NCBI RefSeq assembly: GCF_000499845.2 | Contig: NC_023756.2 | Span: 38,440,579-38,504,578, forward strand | Reading direction: 5' to 3' | Origin: Phaseolus vulgaris | Lineage: Eukaryota > Streptophyta > Magnoliopsida > Fabales > Fabaceae | DNA length: 64,000 nucleotides | Part shown: piece by piece, positions 35,300-46,650 of the stretch | How positions within the stretch are numbered: the first letter of the stretch is position 1 | Layout: every line of letters starts with the position of its first letter | Program-made: the position numbers and the translations under genes | The notes under the pieces: model-generated | Told to the model about the DNA's origin: nothing | The model's database searches: none | What the model saw: only the letters and a program-made list of their open reading frames with translations

Positions 35300-35830
35300 C
35301 CTCTGTCCACCACCAGAAAATGATGCAACACGGTGGGGAAGACACACATGCGCGACAGGACTCAAGGAGAAGCCCCTAAAATGTATTGTGGCGACGCTTA
35401 AGGGCCTACGAACCACCAATGAGTATGTTGAGTCGCTTCCATATTCCGAAAAAGTTTCCGCCACCACCAAACCACCATCTCCGACAGGCGTAGCAGGCGT
35501 GGAAGAACGACATACTGAGGACGACGTTGCGTCATGTCCGACGGTGCATCCTCGTGTGCGAAGATGGACAATTTTGCGTCATGTTCAGCGGTGGACGAGC
35601 GTGCAGCGGTGGGTGATGTGACGTCACTAGCAGCGGTAGGTGACACTGCGTTGCGTGCGGCAATGAGTGACGCTGCGTCGCGTGTAGTGGTGAGCGACGC
35701 AGTGTTGCGAGCGGTGGTAACGTGCGCCTCTGTTTGTGCGTCGATCCAGCACCCGCACCGCGAAGGGGGCGCCGACGCAGTCGTCCCTCCGTTTCCGGTA
35801 GAGGTTGATGACATGGCATAGGGTGCTCAT
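35300..35830. repeat. GC-rich degenerate repeat between LINE ORF1 and ORF2
   Basis: A GC-rich tract in AT-rich surroundings, made of imperfect units such as 'gcggtgggtgatgtgacgtc', 'gcggcaatgagtgacgctgc' and 'gtggtgagcgacgcagtgtt', spaced about 27-30 bp. All six frames stay largely open, so translations are repetitive (minus strand: T-T-R-x-A-A-S-L blocks). The same kind of tract occurs at 53847-54110 next to the second LINE copy, so it is part of the element. Confidence 0.75.
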
Positions 35831-35971
35831 GTGCGTTGCCACGTCAGCCTTACTTCCAACTCTAGAAAATTCACTTTCATTAATTATTGGTTTTGTTTCA
35901 GCTAAGCGCACCCCCCTCTCTAGCATTTGGAATTGGACCCAATCACACTCAACAGGCCCAATATCAACATA

Positions 35972-37386
35972 TTAGCTTTTTATTTCTGTTAGGGTTTGCA
36001 TGTGACCACCTACCTCTTTAATTGCAACGTTAAACTGCCTAGGCTTCTCCTCAACCTCATCAATTACCTCATTAAATCGTTCAAATTGCCCACCTAACCC
36101 ATCAATTGCCTCATTAAAACGTCTAGTGTTTTGTAGCCCACTAAGTTGCTGGCCTTCCACGTCATCACCCCTAACTTCCGCAACAACGTCTGACCTCCGT
36201 GACTCACTACGAAGAAGCTCCTCCACCGTCGTCTCCTCCCCAAAGCCGCCATGGAATTTTAAGTTCCTCCCAATCTCTGATCCTTTCGATTTCCTTCCAA
36301 AATTACTTTCGAACTCATCATCATTAGAGGAGTTTTCCCAGTCACCATTATAACAACTTTTAACATTAATAACAGGTTCTTCTTCAATAGCTATTTGGCA
36401 CATGAACTCATTAATCTTCATACATTTTGCCCACCAAGCCTCCCTTGCTGCAGGAAATTTAATTAAAATCTTGCATATTCTAGTTCTTTCGTTTCCAATA
36501 TACATTTGTCAATTTCTACAAGCGTTCCGACCATTAACACTATGCTTTCCAAGCTTTGCTTACTCCACAGATTTAGGGGCAGCCCTCTAATACGAGCCCA
36601 AACATATTTTTCTGTCACCATAAAATTATGCTCCCAGGGGATAATAGTTTCAAAAATTGATTCAAACTATTCTTTATTTTCATCTATTGATTTTTTAATT
36701 AGGTTCGCATCTTCTTCAGACAGTAGAACACAATTGCCTCCCAGATAACGCACACAAATAAAATTAAAGCCTCCCAAGATAAAGCTTACCTTCAGATCCT
36801 TAGCCTTACTTGGTTCCACAGTTCTACCTATGAAACTGTTATCTAGCCACTTCAGCGGTTTCACCTCTGCCTTGAACGCTGTTGGGTAAATATTCTTCTT
36901 TTCCCCCTTATATCCTTTCTCCACAAAGAAAGTATACGACATCTTTTCCTTCCAAACTGTATGGCTCCAAATCCCATTGGGTTTAGTGTTCCCCTCCTTC
37001 CTTAGCTCTCTTTCTCTACTAATTTTTTGTTTGGGTTCTACATACCTCCCATGCCTTGGCTCTTTGTCTCTATTGTATTTCGGTTTGTTTACCCTTACCT
37101 TCTAGTAACCAATCCAGACGAAGTCTAGTTTCCTTTCCAGCTCTACCACATCTTGAAACTTAACAAATCCAAATCTTTAATTTTTGTTATTCAATTTTAT
37201 AGAAATAAACATATCAACAACCCTTACCCATCTCTGAAACACTTTCCACATATCCTTCTCTTCATATTCCATGGGAAAATTTGTGAAGAAAAAAATAACA
37301 CTTGTTTTGTTCGACCCATACCCTCTCTTCTTCACATTGTGCCACTCTCTCTCTCTCTCCCTCTCCATGCTTTTCCGTACTTGCAA
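35972..37386 (-). pseudogene. LINE ORF1 (RRM-type nucleic-acid-binding protein), degenerate
   Basis: On the minus strand from 37386, after a short basic leader the RRM reads 'FFFTNFPMEYEEKDMWKVF' and 'RWVRVVDMFISIKLN'. A stop interrupts it and it continues 'RFGFVKFQDVVELERKLD' near 37160. The middle domain includes 'FKAEVKPLKWLDNSFIGRTV' and 'LGGNCVLLSEEDANLIKKSI' near 36850-36700. The C-terminal part (36505-35972) has 'LIKFPAAREAWWAKCMKINE' and an acidic region. It ends in three similar heptad-rich segments ('NEAIDGLGGQFERFNEVIDE') likely to form a coiled coil. Such proteins bind LINE RNA. Stops near 37180, 37110 and 36660 break it. Confidence 0.82.
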
Positions 37387-37397
37387 AAAGTCGAATA

Positions 37398-37430
37398 TCA
37401 GTATGGGCCTAATGCAAGTTATCCAAACAG
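37398..37430 (-). repeat. Residual gypsy LTR end after the LINE
   Basis: 'gggcctaatgcaagttatcc' is the same LTR piece as at 46627 and 21650. It marks the 5' side of the LINE insertion and the junction with array unit B. Confidence 0.7.
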
Positions 37431-39890
37431 ATAAATGATAAGTATTTTTAAGAGAAAGATATAATACATACCATTTGTTTAGAAAGAGTTGAAAGGGGGG
37501 AAAATGAAGAGAATTAAAATATAAAATATGATTATTTGGATGAGTTAAAATAGAGAAGAAATGAAAAAATATATATTATATTTTTATGTGTATGGTTGGA
37601 AAGAAGAAAAAAAATAAAAAAAGTTGAAATTTGTTATGAAATAACCATTATACCTTTGACATATATATTAAATTTAAATTTAAATTTAAATTTTCAAAGC
37701 AAAATACTTCCTAAAATAAGAACTTCAAAAAATTTACATTACAAATGAATGTATAATAGATTATATTAAATTTATAATCAATTATATCTCATTGTGAATA
37801 ATAATATATTAATGTTAAATTTTTGAAAAATTGATTATGAGTAAAAAATAACGTACAAATATTAAAAACAAGGTATGTTTTGATCCAGCTAAATAATTAT
37901 ATATGATATTTAGAAACATTTTGGATTATTTGTGCTCAGTTAATAAATTATAATGAGATTTGTGTTCATTATTTTATTACATATTTGTATACATAAATGA
38001 TAGTTATACCATACACGGATGCATTTGTCCATTGTTTTTTTTGTGTGTCTACTTTGGCATATGGCTGGTTGAATTTGTAGTAATAAGTTGATGCATCATA
38101 CTTAAGTTTTCGTAATAATGCTCAAAATTTAATACCAATAATTTGATACCATTATTCCAACTCGTCAGTGTTATTATGTAAGGAGTTCATTTAAAAAAAA
38201 AAAATCCATTTGTTGCTTCTGGTTAATTTCACTATGAAATTACTAGTTTGAATTTTTTTCAAATTGCACAATCTAATTATTTTTTCAAAATCTGAATTTA
38301 TTTTGGATTGTACAATCGATAACAATTTTTATATTTAAAATTATGTTATGAATTGCATAATCTATCATGTATTTTTTGAAAAACTTAAAAGAAATGTCTT
38401 ATGAATTGCATAATTCATAGTGTATTCCCTATATGAAAAAAAAATTCAAATAATGTAATCTAAAAGTGATTTAGAGTCCAAAATTGCATTATGGATTCCA
38501 CAATCTTATTGTATTTTTGACAAACTAAATACATTCTAGACCTATAAATGACTTTCGAATTACACAATCCAAAATTATTTCCAATGATTTGACATTGAAA
38601 AATTGTTTTCAATCCCTTTCAGGTGATGATCAAGAGATTCATGAATCAGGTTCGACCATTTTGACAATATAGTTGAATTTACCACAATTAATATTTTTTA
38701 AAAGAAGTCAATTTTGTCACTAAGCTCTAGGCTAAACAAATGGATAAAAATGAATCATTAAGTGAAGAAGGGGAACAAATACAAGCCTCTAGGACACCGA
38801 GACGTCCTCCTAAAATTAGAGTAAAATCAATAAGAAAACCTACAAAGCATGTCAACCTAAGGAAGAATAATGGTGTGTGATTATCACCGGATTTTATTAT
38901 GGATGTTATATGCAAACTAGGTCAATATGATTCGATTATTTGCAATCAGTCATTCCTCTTTGTTATTTTTGGGGAGAGAAAGTTTTTTTGTTTGCCTTGT
39001 AGTCATTATCTCATTTTTTCTTTTTCTTTTGTTTAAACTCCCAATGTAGTTGTTTATATTACTCTTGTGATTTTTTTTTTCTTTGCATGCGTTTGGTCTA
39101 GTCCTCTGTGTTTCTTTTTTTTTTTCTTTTATGTTATTTTGTATGTGATGATACATGTTGCATAACATGATTTTTATAAAATGAATTACCATTAGTATTT
39201 TTTGAATAAGAGTGGTTTTAAATAACAATTTTATTGCACTTTTTAAGACCTTTTAAGTGATTTTAGATAGCAATTTTATGACAATTGTTATTAAAACTTT
39301 TTAAGTGTGAACGTTAAGAATTTTCCTAAACTCTTATTTTTGTTCAGTGTATCACTTCTAGTACATTTAGTTCTAATTTAAATTTCAATGTATATTATTT
39401 TAAAATATGAATAGCTTAAAATAAAATTATATTGCACCTAAATTATTTATATTAAACTAAATCTATCACAAATATAAAATATATTTTAAATATTGAAAAT
39501 ATTTACTTATAAAAAAATTAAAATGTAAAATTATTTTTATTACATTCTTTAAACTATAATATAATTACTTTCCTTATTATTTATAATAGAAATAGATTAA
39601 AGAAAAACCTTTCCGCCATTTGATACAAATTTTCGTCATTCAAGTCATTTTATTTTTCAGTAGTTTATATATGTACAAAATAAATGGACAAATAAATTTT
39701 TGATTTAGAGATTAACCAAAATAAAATGTTAAGAAAAACAATAGGTTAAATGACATAATATTGAATATTAACTTTTTAATTCATAATACTAACATTTACC
39801 ATTAATGATGAATTTCAGTTCAATTAATCATAAATCCTATATGATTCATGGTAGAAATGGAGTAGAATAAAGAAAATAGAAATATTAATT

Positions 39891-40343
39891 CTAAATTCTA
39901 TGTTTTAGTTTATCACTAATGCATAAGGGATTTTCTTTAATCAAAACTTCACGACCAATTTCCTTCCAATCTATTTTGCAGGCATGCATATCTGGATATC
40001 TATGTGATCCACAAAAAACATCTCCACAACGACATTGGAACCCTAATAATCCAATCCTCTTCTTGCAACTGTTGCATCTCTTTCTTTCATTCTTCTTACT
40101 CATATCAGAAACAAAAGTCTTATCATCAATGATAGAACTTGTAGAACTTTCAGAAATACATGATGTTACCTCAAAATAATTTTTATTGTTATTCATGTTA
40201 TTCGTTTCACACTCTACACTCTTACAACCCTTTGATTTGGTGTTGTTTTCTTTGAGATAATCTTTGTAGCACTTTGAACAAAGGTTCTTGTTGGTAGGAG
40301 AACCATTGAATCCACAACCATTAGCACAAAGTGATGCAACCAT
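39891..40343 (-). CDS. A20/AN1 zinc-finger stress-associated protein (SAP), intact copy
   Basis: The 150-residue, intronless protein has the usual SAP length. An A20 finger occupies residues about 6-24 ('CANGCGFNGSPTNKNLCSKC', C-x3-C-x11-C-x2-C). It is followed by 'YKDYLKENN', a Ser/Thr-rich linker ('SCISESSTSSIIDD') and an AN1 finger about residues 90-128 ('CNSCKKRIGLLGFQCRCGD', 'FCGSHRYPDMHACKID'). The conserved SAP tail ends 'ISDKLKHRI'. Plant SAPs act in abiotic-stress responses through ubiquitin binding or ligase activity. Of the copies in this window it is the only one with all A20 and AN1 ligands. ATG 40343 is chosen because A20 starts directly after it and it lies 105 bp downstream of a TATA box. 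Whether it is expressed cannot be judged from sequence. Confidence 0.88.
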   Translation of the reverse strand: MVASLCANGCGFNGSPTNKNLCSKCYKDYLKENNTKSKGCKSVECETNNMNNNKNYFEVTSCISESSTSSIIDDKTFVSDMSKKNERKRCNSCKKRIGLLGFQCRCGDVFCGSHRYPDMHACKIDWKEIGREVLIKENPLCISDKLKHRI

Positions 40344-40447
40344 GGTGTTTGACTTAAGGAAGAACTTTCAAGAATATTGATATCACCTCACCAAATTTGA
40401 GTTTAAGAGAATGAGAAAAGTGTGCAACAATAGAGAAACTTAAAAAG

Positions 40448-40455
40448 TATTTATA
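40448..40455 (-). promoter_or_regulatory. TATA box of SAP copy B
   Basis: Minus-strand TATAAATA, 105 bp upstream of the ATG, conserved in sequence and spacing with the other SAP copies. Confidence 0.65.
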
Positions 40456-40573
40456 ACCAAAAATTATGATAAATATTTTTTAATAAATATTAAATCTAAC
40501 ATATGCTAATCAAATATAACTTTTGTTATATAAGATATTTTATCATTTTGAATAAAATCCATAAAATTAAGAA

Positions 40574-40578
<5 letters not shown>

Positions 40579-40609
<31 letters not shown>
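40579..40609. repeat. (TA)n microsatellite in SAP 5' region
   Basis: TA run about 240 bp upstream of the SAP ATG. A TA run of different length occupies the same place in units 1 (12317), A (28522) and C (53521). Confidence 0.9.
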
Positions 40610-40610
<1 letters not shown>

Positions 40611-41735
40611 CACAAATAATAAATATTGTTTAGAAGGTATACTGACAATTTAAAGTTGTTACAGTGTATGTTGAAAATTTTAAGAGAAATATTATTTGTT
40701 TTACGATTTAAATCTGATAATATTTTTAAATTAGCAATATGTTAATTTTAAATTAATAAAAAACAATTTCAAATCACCTCAAAACATAAAATTCTCAATT
40801 CAATATTAAAAAAAAATTGTAACATAACAAAAGTCAATAAAGCTTAAAAGTTAAAGGCATTTTTTGTAAATTTTGTTTAAGAAAATATTTAAGCTAAAAT
40901 GAAGATCTTAAAAAATTTAATTTAATTTCAGTAGTATAAATTAAAAGATTATTTAAATTAATTTCAACAATCTTGTCAGTTTTTATTATGTTGCTTTTAT
41001 CTTTACATTGTTTTCTACATATATTTTCCGTGTTGCAGATATCATATATGATATTCTTACTAATTTAAAACTCTATAATTTGTTTTTCTCTCTCTTGTTC
41101 GTTTTTATTTTCTAATTTCTTTATAGAAATTTAATAATTCACTTATCATTATCTTTATCTTTATATTCAATTTTAATTCTTATTATCTTTTTTATATGCG
41201 AATAAAATATTTTTATTATTATTTTCTTCACTCTACTTTTAAGATATCTCTTATTATTGATTATCAATTTTTTTATCATTTTGGATTTGGATCTTAATAA
41301 TTTTTCTTTTGCTTAACCTGTAAAATCCATAACAAAGACATACGAATTAAGGAAATTTCTTATCATTTAATTATATTCCTATAAATTATCATCCAAAAAA
41401 TAATTTGATTTTATTGTTGAAAGTTGAAAATATTGTTTGCACGTACTTCCAATATGTGTCGTAATATATTTTTAAATTTATTAATTAACAATAAACAATT
41501 TTTGTAATAAAAAAATAAGCAATCTATTTAAAAACCATTCTTCAAAGTATTTAGGTTTTAAATATTTTATCTATATAAAAAGAGATGTGAAAAATTACAA
41601 TAGTAAACACATTTAAATTTTTTAATATATGATATATAATTATTTGATTATTTTGATAATTTGGTTTTATTAAAGTTAGAAATATTGTGTGAGAATTTTT
41701 TAAAATTTAAATGATTTAAAAGTATGAATTATTTT

Positions 41736-41751
41736 TGTGACACCCAAAAAA
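41736..41751 (-). repeat. Outer tip of the unit B gypsy LTR
   Basis: 'TGTGACACCCAAAAAA' matches the start of the LTR at 29679 in the same sequence context. The rest of this LTR resumes at 45274, after the copia element that splits it. Confidence 0.75.
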
Positions 41752-41988
41752 TGTTGGTTATTAATTCAGATTTTATTACTCTTAAATTATTTACCGTTAC
41801 TATTACATTAAATGTTAGTATTTCTATTTTATAGCTTCCAGTATTTGTCATTTTATATTATATGTATTATTGAAGTAAATAAAATTGTAGGAATCAATTC
41901 AATCGTTTTGCAAATTTCATATATTTACGTTCAATCAGTTTCTACAACTTTTTGCCTTTTGTTATTTCCTTCAATTAGTTTCTACAAC

Positions 41989-42000
41989 TGGTATCAGAGT
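41989..42000 (+). promoter_or_regulatory. tRNA-Met primer-binding site of the copia element
   Basis: 'tggtatcagagt' lies 2 bp after the 5' LTR, a one-base variant of the common plant copia site TGGTATCAGAGC. Confidence 0.85.
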
Positions 42001-42013
42001 CAGTCTATTATCA

Positions 42014-45000
42014 TGAACTCTACTCAATTATCATGTTTGTATCTCATCGATCAAGGGATGAATGACGAGACGTTTGAACAAATAGAAGGAGCAAAAACTG
42101 CAAGTGAGGCTTGTTCCATTTTGTCAACCAATTATAAAGGTGATGACAAGATCTAGAGTGTGCGTCTTCAAACCCTAAGACGCCAATACGAATTGCTGCA
42201 GATGGAAACCACAAAGACTATTGATGTATATATAAATAAAGTTCTTGCCTTCACAAATCAGATGAAGACCAATGGTGAAACACATTCGCATCAGGAAAAG
42301 GTGGAAAAGATTTTGAGATCTTTAACTCCCAGATTTGAACTTGTTGCCACAATTGAAGAGGCCAATGACATTTCAACAATTACAGTAAGGTTATTGTCTG
42401 GTTCCTTACGAGCGCATGAGCAGCGGATGAATGTCAATAAGATTGGAAAACCAATTGAACAGGCTTTACAAGCACAAGCCTCAATTGGTAGCTCCTATCA
42501 TAAACACGGTAGTTCGCGAGGCAAAGGACGGGGACATGGTGGTAGCTATTCCAGCAAAGGTCGTGGTGACCAGAATCATGGAGACGCTAAGCAAAACAAC
42601 ATTGGTTCCAATCACAATCCAAGTTCAAATAACTCTTGGCGCGGAGGACGTGATCACGAAGGACGAGGAAGCATGGGTAATAAATCAAATGTGGAGTGTT
42701 ATAATTGCCATAAACGCGACCATTATGCAAATGAGTGCAGATCAAAAGGTGATAATCATGCTGCCAATTGTGCTCAAGAAGATAATAATCACGAACAAGA
42801 TGAAGAGGATTATGCAGTACTAATGGCAGCCACATCAAATGAAACTCCAAAAAATCAGACTTGGTATTTGGATACAGGTTGCACTAATCATATGTGTGGT
42901 CAGAAGGAACTGTTTGCAGATTTGGATGACTCATTTCGCACAATAGTGAAATTCGGTGATGGCAGGTTCGTTCCGGTGACTGGAAAAGGGCGAATTCTTA
43001 TGAAATTGAAGAGTGGTGATCATAGGTACATCTATGATATTTTCCATGTACCTGATATGAAAAGTAATTTGTTGAGTATGAGACAGCTGGCCGAAAAGGG
43101 TTACGTGATGCACATAGTTGAAAATCAATTCTCAATTTTTGATTAAAAAAGGTAGTTTGATTCTTAAAACCTTTTTATAAAAAAACCGCATGTTTTCAGT
43201 AGATATTCATATGGGTGATTTCAAGTGCTTGAGTGCAATAGTGAATAATGAATCGTGGTTGTGGCATTTACGCTTTGGGCACTTAAATTTTTAGAGTTTG
43301 GAAAATCTCTCTAAATGAAATTTAGTGAACGGTTTACCCCATATTTATCACCCTGATCAGTTGTGTGAGACTTGCATTTTTTAAAAGAATCACAGGATAC
43401 CATTTGTTAAGGAGCCTTGGTGTGTAAAATTTCCTTTGGAGCTTGTTCATATAGATGTTTGTGGCCTGATGAACATATCATCAATTGGAGGTAATAAGTA
43501 TTTTTTAACCTTTATTGAGGATTTTTCAAGGAAAACCTAGATTTATCTATTGAAAAGCAAGGATGAGGTATTCCATTGCTTTAAAATATTTAAAGCATTT
43601 GTTGAAAGACAGAGTGACTGACTAATTAAGATGGTGCGTAGTGATGGAAGGGGTGAGTACAAGTCTAATGAGTTCAAGAGGCACTGTGAAGAACTTGGGT
43701 TGCAGCATAACATAACCTGTCCCTACACACCTCAACACAATGAAGTTGTCGAGAGAAAGAATAGAACTATCATGGACATGGCGAGGAGCACGCTTAAAGC
43801 GAAAGGTATGCCAAATTATTTTTGGGCTGAGGCCGTAACATGTGTGGTATATTTGATAAATAGATCACCCACTCGAAGTGTTCCTAAGACAACTCCGATT
43901 GAAGCATGTAGCGGATTCAAACCCAATGTGCAACACTTGAAGGTATTTGGGTCAATTACTTATGCTCATGTCTCCAAGGCAGCAAGATCAAAGTTGGATG
44001 ATAAGGCAGAGAAAACCATTTTCATTGGATATAAGCATGGAGGATACAAAGTGTACAATCCAATGACCAAGAAGGTGATTATCAGTCGTGATGTTACATT
44101 TGTCGAAGATGAGGAGTGGGAATGGAATGCAACAACTGAAATGGATTCGAAAAAACAATATATTTACGTTTTGAACGATGATATGGAAGATGGAGTCAGT
44201 CTTGAAGCACCTGCAGTTCAACCTGAAGCTGTAATTCAACCTGAAGTTGCAACTGCAATTGTAATTATGATGGAGCGACCAAGAAGGCAGCAAGGACAAC
44301 CTGTACACCTTCAAGATTGCGAAGTAAATCTTGAGGATGAAGTTGATGACAATGGAGATTTGATTCACTTTTCTTTTCTTGCAGATTCAAAACCTGTGAG
44401 ACTTGAAGATGCCATTCAACACGCCAAATTGCAAGAGGCTATGAATGAAGAATTGATGGCGATTGAGAAAAACAATACATGATAGCTCACTGATCTTCCA
44501 AAAGGACACAAAGCAATTGATGTGAAGTGGGTGTACAAGATTAAAGTGAAAACAAATGGTGAGATTGATAGATACAAGGCAAGGTTGGTGTTTCAAATGG
44601 ATTCGAACAAAGAGAAGGCTATGATTACGAAGAAATATTTTCTCCCGTAGCTCGAATGGAAACAGTGAGATTAATCATTGCATTAGCTGCACAAAGACAA
44701 TGGAAAATTCACCAAATGGACGTCAAGTCTGCGTTTCTAAATGACCCACTTGATGAAGAGGTTTATGTAAAGTATCCACCGGGTTTTATACAATCTGGCA
44801 AAGAGGAGAATATGTATAGACTAACTAAGGCTTTATATGGTCTTAAACAGACACCAAGAGCTTGGAACAAAAGGATTGATTCATTTTTTCATGCCACTGG
44901 ATCCAAAAAATGTGCATCAGATCATGATCTTTATGTAAAGACTAATGATTGAAGATCAGATTGCAGATATTCTCACTAAGCCATTGAAGATTGATGCTTT

Positions 45001-45050
45001 CATCAAGTTAAGAGATCTGTTGGGCATGAAGGTTGTTCCAAATCATTAAT
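42014..45050 (+). pseudogene. copia gag-pol polyprotein, degenerate
   Basis: Gag starts 'MNSTQLSCLYLIDQGMNDET'. Compared with the relative at 62515, about 170 bp between 'QLS' and 'LYLIDQG' are missing. Gag continues after a stop at 42154 and ends with the zinc knuckle 'CYNCHKRDHYANEC'. Protease: 'WYLDTGCTNHMCG' near 42860. After frame breaks at 43144-43620 comes the GAG-pre-integrase 'LWHLRFGHLNF' and the integrase with catalytic-type Asp in 'LVHIDVCG', Asp in 'VRSDGRGEY' and Glu in 'HNEVVERKN'. RT begins near 44480 and reads 'HQMDVKSAFLNDPLDEEVYV' and 'LYGLKQTPRAWN'. It jumps near 44948 directly to the polyprotein tail 'QIADILTKPLKIDAF', so the RT active site and RNase H are deleted. It cannot move on its own. 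Confidence 0.88.
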
Positions 45051-45273
45051 TAAGATTTTATTAGCCTTATGTTGGTTATTAATTCATATTTTATTACCCT
45101 TAAATTATTTACCGTTACTAATGCTTTAATGGTCATTTTACAGGGATGTTAGTATTCATATTTTATAGCTTTCAGTATTTGTATATTTATTATATATATT
45201 ATTGAATTAAATCAAAATGTAGGAATCAGTTCAACTTTTTGCCTTCTGTTATTTCCTTCAATCAGTTTCTACA

Positions 45274-46650
45274 AGAAATACCTCCAACTATTACAATACA
45301 AGTTCTACATGTTTCTATACAAGCTTAGAGTTTTTCAAAACATTCCTAATACATGATTAGGACTTATGGAAATACAAATATTTACAATATAAGGTTCAAA
45401 ACTATATCCTAAAGTCCTCCAGACCCTCCGACACCTGTATGATTTTTTGCTCATGTATGTAGTACACTCATTGCAGTTCACAGGGTAAGCTAATGAAAAG
45501 AATTCCATAACATATTTAATTCATGCAAAAAGAACCAATCAAACTAATAATTTATAAACATTTCTTTAAATGTTGTCATATAAAATTTCAATACCAATTC
45601 CATCATTCATATAGACCACACATGGATCTATTTTCAATCACAATCATTGGATTTCATTTCAATTCATAACGCTTTGATATCATTTAAATCACAGTGACTA
45701 CACATGAATCCATCGTCTTCCGAAAGACTCATTAAGTATGCCCCTACTAGAGACTAACATTTAATCTATACATAAAGGGTCAGAGTAAGTTCAAACATCC
45801 AAAACCGAGTTTCTACAACGAGACCCGGTGTGTATGAACTCACTCATAAGCTTCTCACCACCTGATATCTTAGTCTATATGACTTAGATCATAAGTGAAG
45901 CTAGAAGATTTTTGTTAAACATAGGTTTTTCATACTTAATGTACCATCAAATAACAATTCATACATTATCCCATATGTATGACATCAATTTCATATATTT
46001 TTCACCATTCATATATGATACATGGTGTCCTCAAGTGGCGGCAGCACACTCATCTAGGAGCAACCATCCTTCTAGTGGCGTGATCATCCAACCATACATC
46101 CATCTTCATGAGCACTCTCTTCTCCTTCCTTTCTTCTCTTTTGTTGTTCATGTTTTGACTTGGTGTTCTTGAGAATTTTGGTTCGGCTTAAGTTTTCCAG
46201 CAGCTGTTCTTATTCTTCTTTGTGTTTGGTTCGGTACTTTTCTGCTTCCAGCTTTCCTTTTCAGTTTTCTTGTCTTATATTTCACTTTGTTCGGTTCAAA
46301 GTTGTTCTTATTCAATTCCATTCGGTGCCTTTGGTTTTTACCTCTTTTTGTTGGTTCAATTTGACAATAATTGGAACTTCTATATGAGTTTGTGTTTTGG
46401 CACTAGTTTTGGTGAGTTCTTGTTCATAGAACCTTGATCCATTTCTACGATAAAGTGCCTAGCTCTTAACCAACTCAAGATGATTCCTAAGAATGTCAAG
46501 AATCATTCTAATTGTGCTAGTGGAATCACATCAGTTAAAGTTAGCTTCTCTTACCTTAATTGCTTGTTTTCCAAGCAACCTCTAGAAATTTAGCCTCTCG
46601 GTCTGGATAAGCTCCAAAGTACAAGGGCCTAATGCAAGTTATCCAAACTA
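45274..46650 (-). repeat. Ty3/gypsy LTR, unit B, continued, with nested LTR fragment
   Basis: The LTR resumes directly after the copia element ('atacctccaactattac') and follows the family to 46021. It is interrupted by an unrelated LTR piece (46022-46530) and finishes with 'agcttctcttaccttaattg' to 'gcctaatgcaagttatccaa' at 46650. No LINE is present here, unlike unit A. Confidence 0.82.
46022..46530 (+). repeat. Truncated LTR fragment of the 62899-63931 family
   Basis: 'gtgtcctcaagtggcggc' at the left and 'gtgctagtggaatcaca' at the right match the LTR at 62899-63931 in the opposite orientation. Only the 3' half of that LTR is present, so the piece is 5'-truncated. It lies inside the unit B gypsy LTR. 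Confidence 0.75.

Larger units (their letters stand above)
30899..37397 (-). mobile_element. L1-type LINE retrotransposon, degenerate but near full length
   Basis: Reading the minus strand from about 37397 there is an ORF1 with an RRM and acidic coiled tail (37386-35972), a GC-rich repetitive linker (35300-35830), and an ORF2 with AP-endonuclease, reverse transcriptase and zinc-finger domains (34985-31478). The 3' region to about 30899 is non-coding and I see no poly-A tail. The outer limits are set from where gypsy LTR sequence stops and resumes, and are approximate. Multiple stops and frameshifts mean it is not autonomous. Confidence 0.85.
37431..41735. repeat. SAP array unit B
   Basis: It begins 'ataaatgataagtattttta', matching the starts of units C (46650) and D (55785), and is collinear with unit A through the flank, SAP gene and 5' region up to the LTR at 41736. 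A (TA)n run sits at 40579-40609. Small indels separate it from unit A. Confidence 0.85.
41752..45273 (+). mobile_element. Ty1/copia retrotransposon with short LTRs, internally deleted
   Basis: 5' LTR 41752-41986 (TGTTGGTTAT...TTTCTACA) and 3' LTR 45070-45273 are similar, with a 20-30 bp length difference from indels. A primer-binding site complementary to initiator tRNA-Met ('tggtatcagagt') lies at 41989-42000. Flanking 5-mers are AAAAA and AGAAA, consistent with a target duplication carrying one change. It is inserted 16 bp inside a gypsy LTR. The gag-pol region has lost parts of gag and of RT/RNase H. Confidence 0.92.

Noticed and set aside
35388..35926. Several overlapping open frames on both strands in the GC-rich tract
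   Set aside because: Openness comes from the repeat composition. No frame has a recognised domain, and the tract belongs to the LINE.
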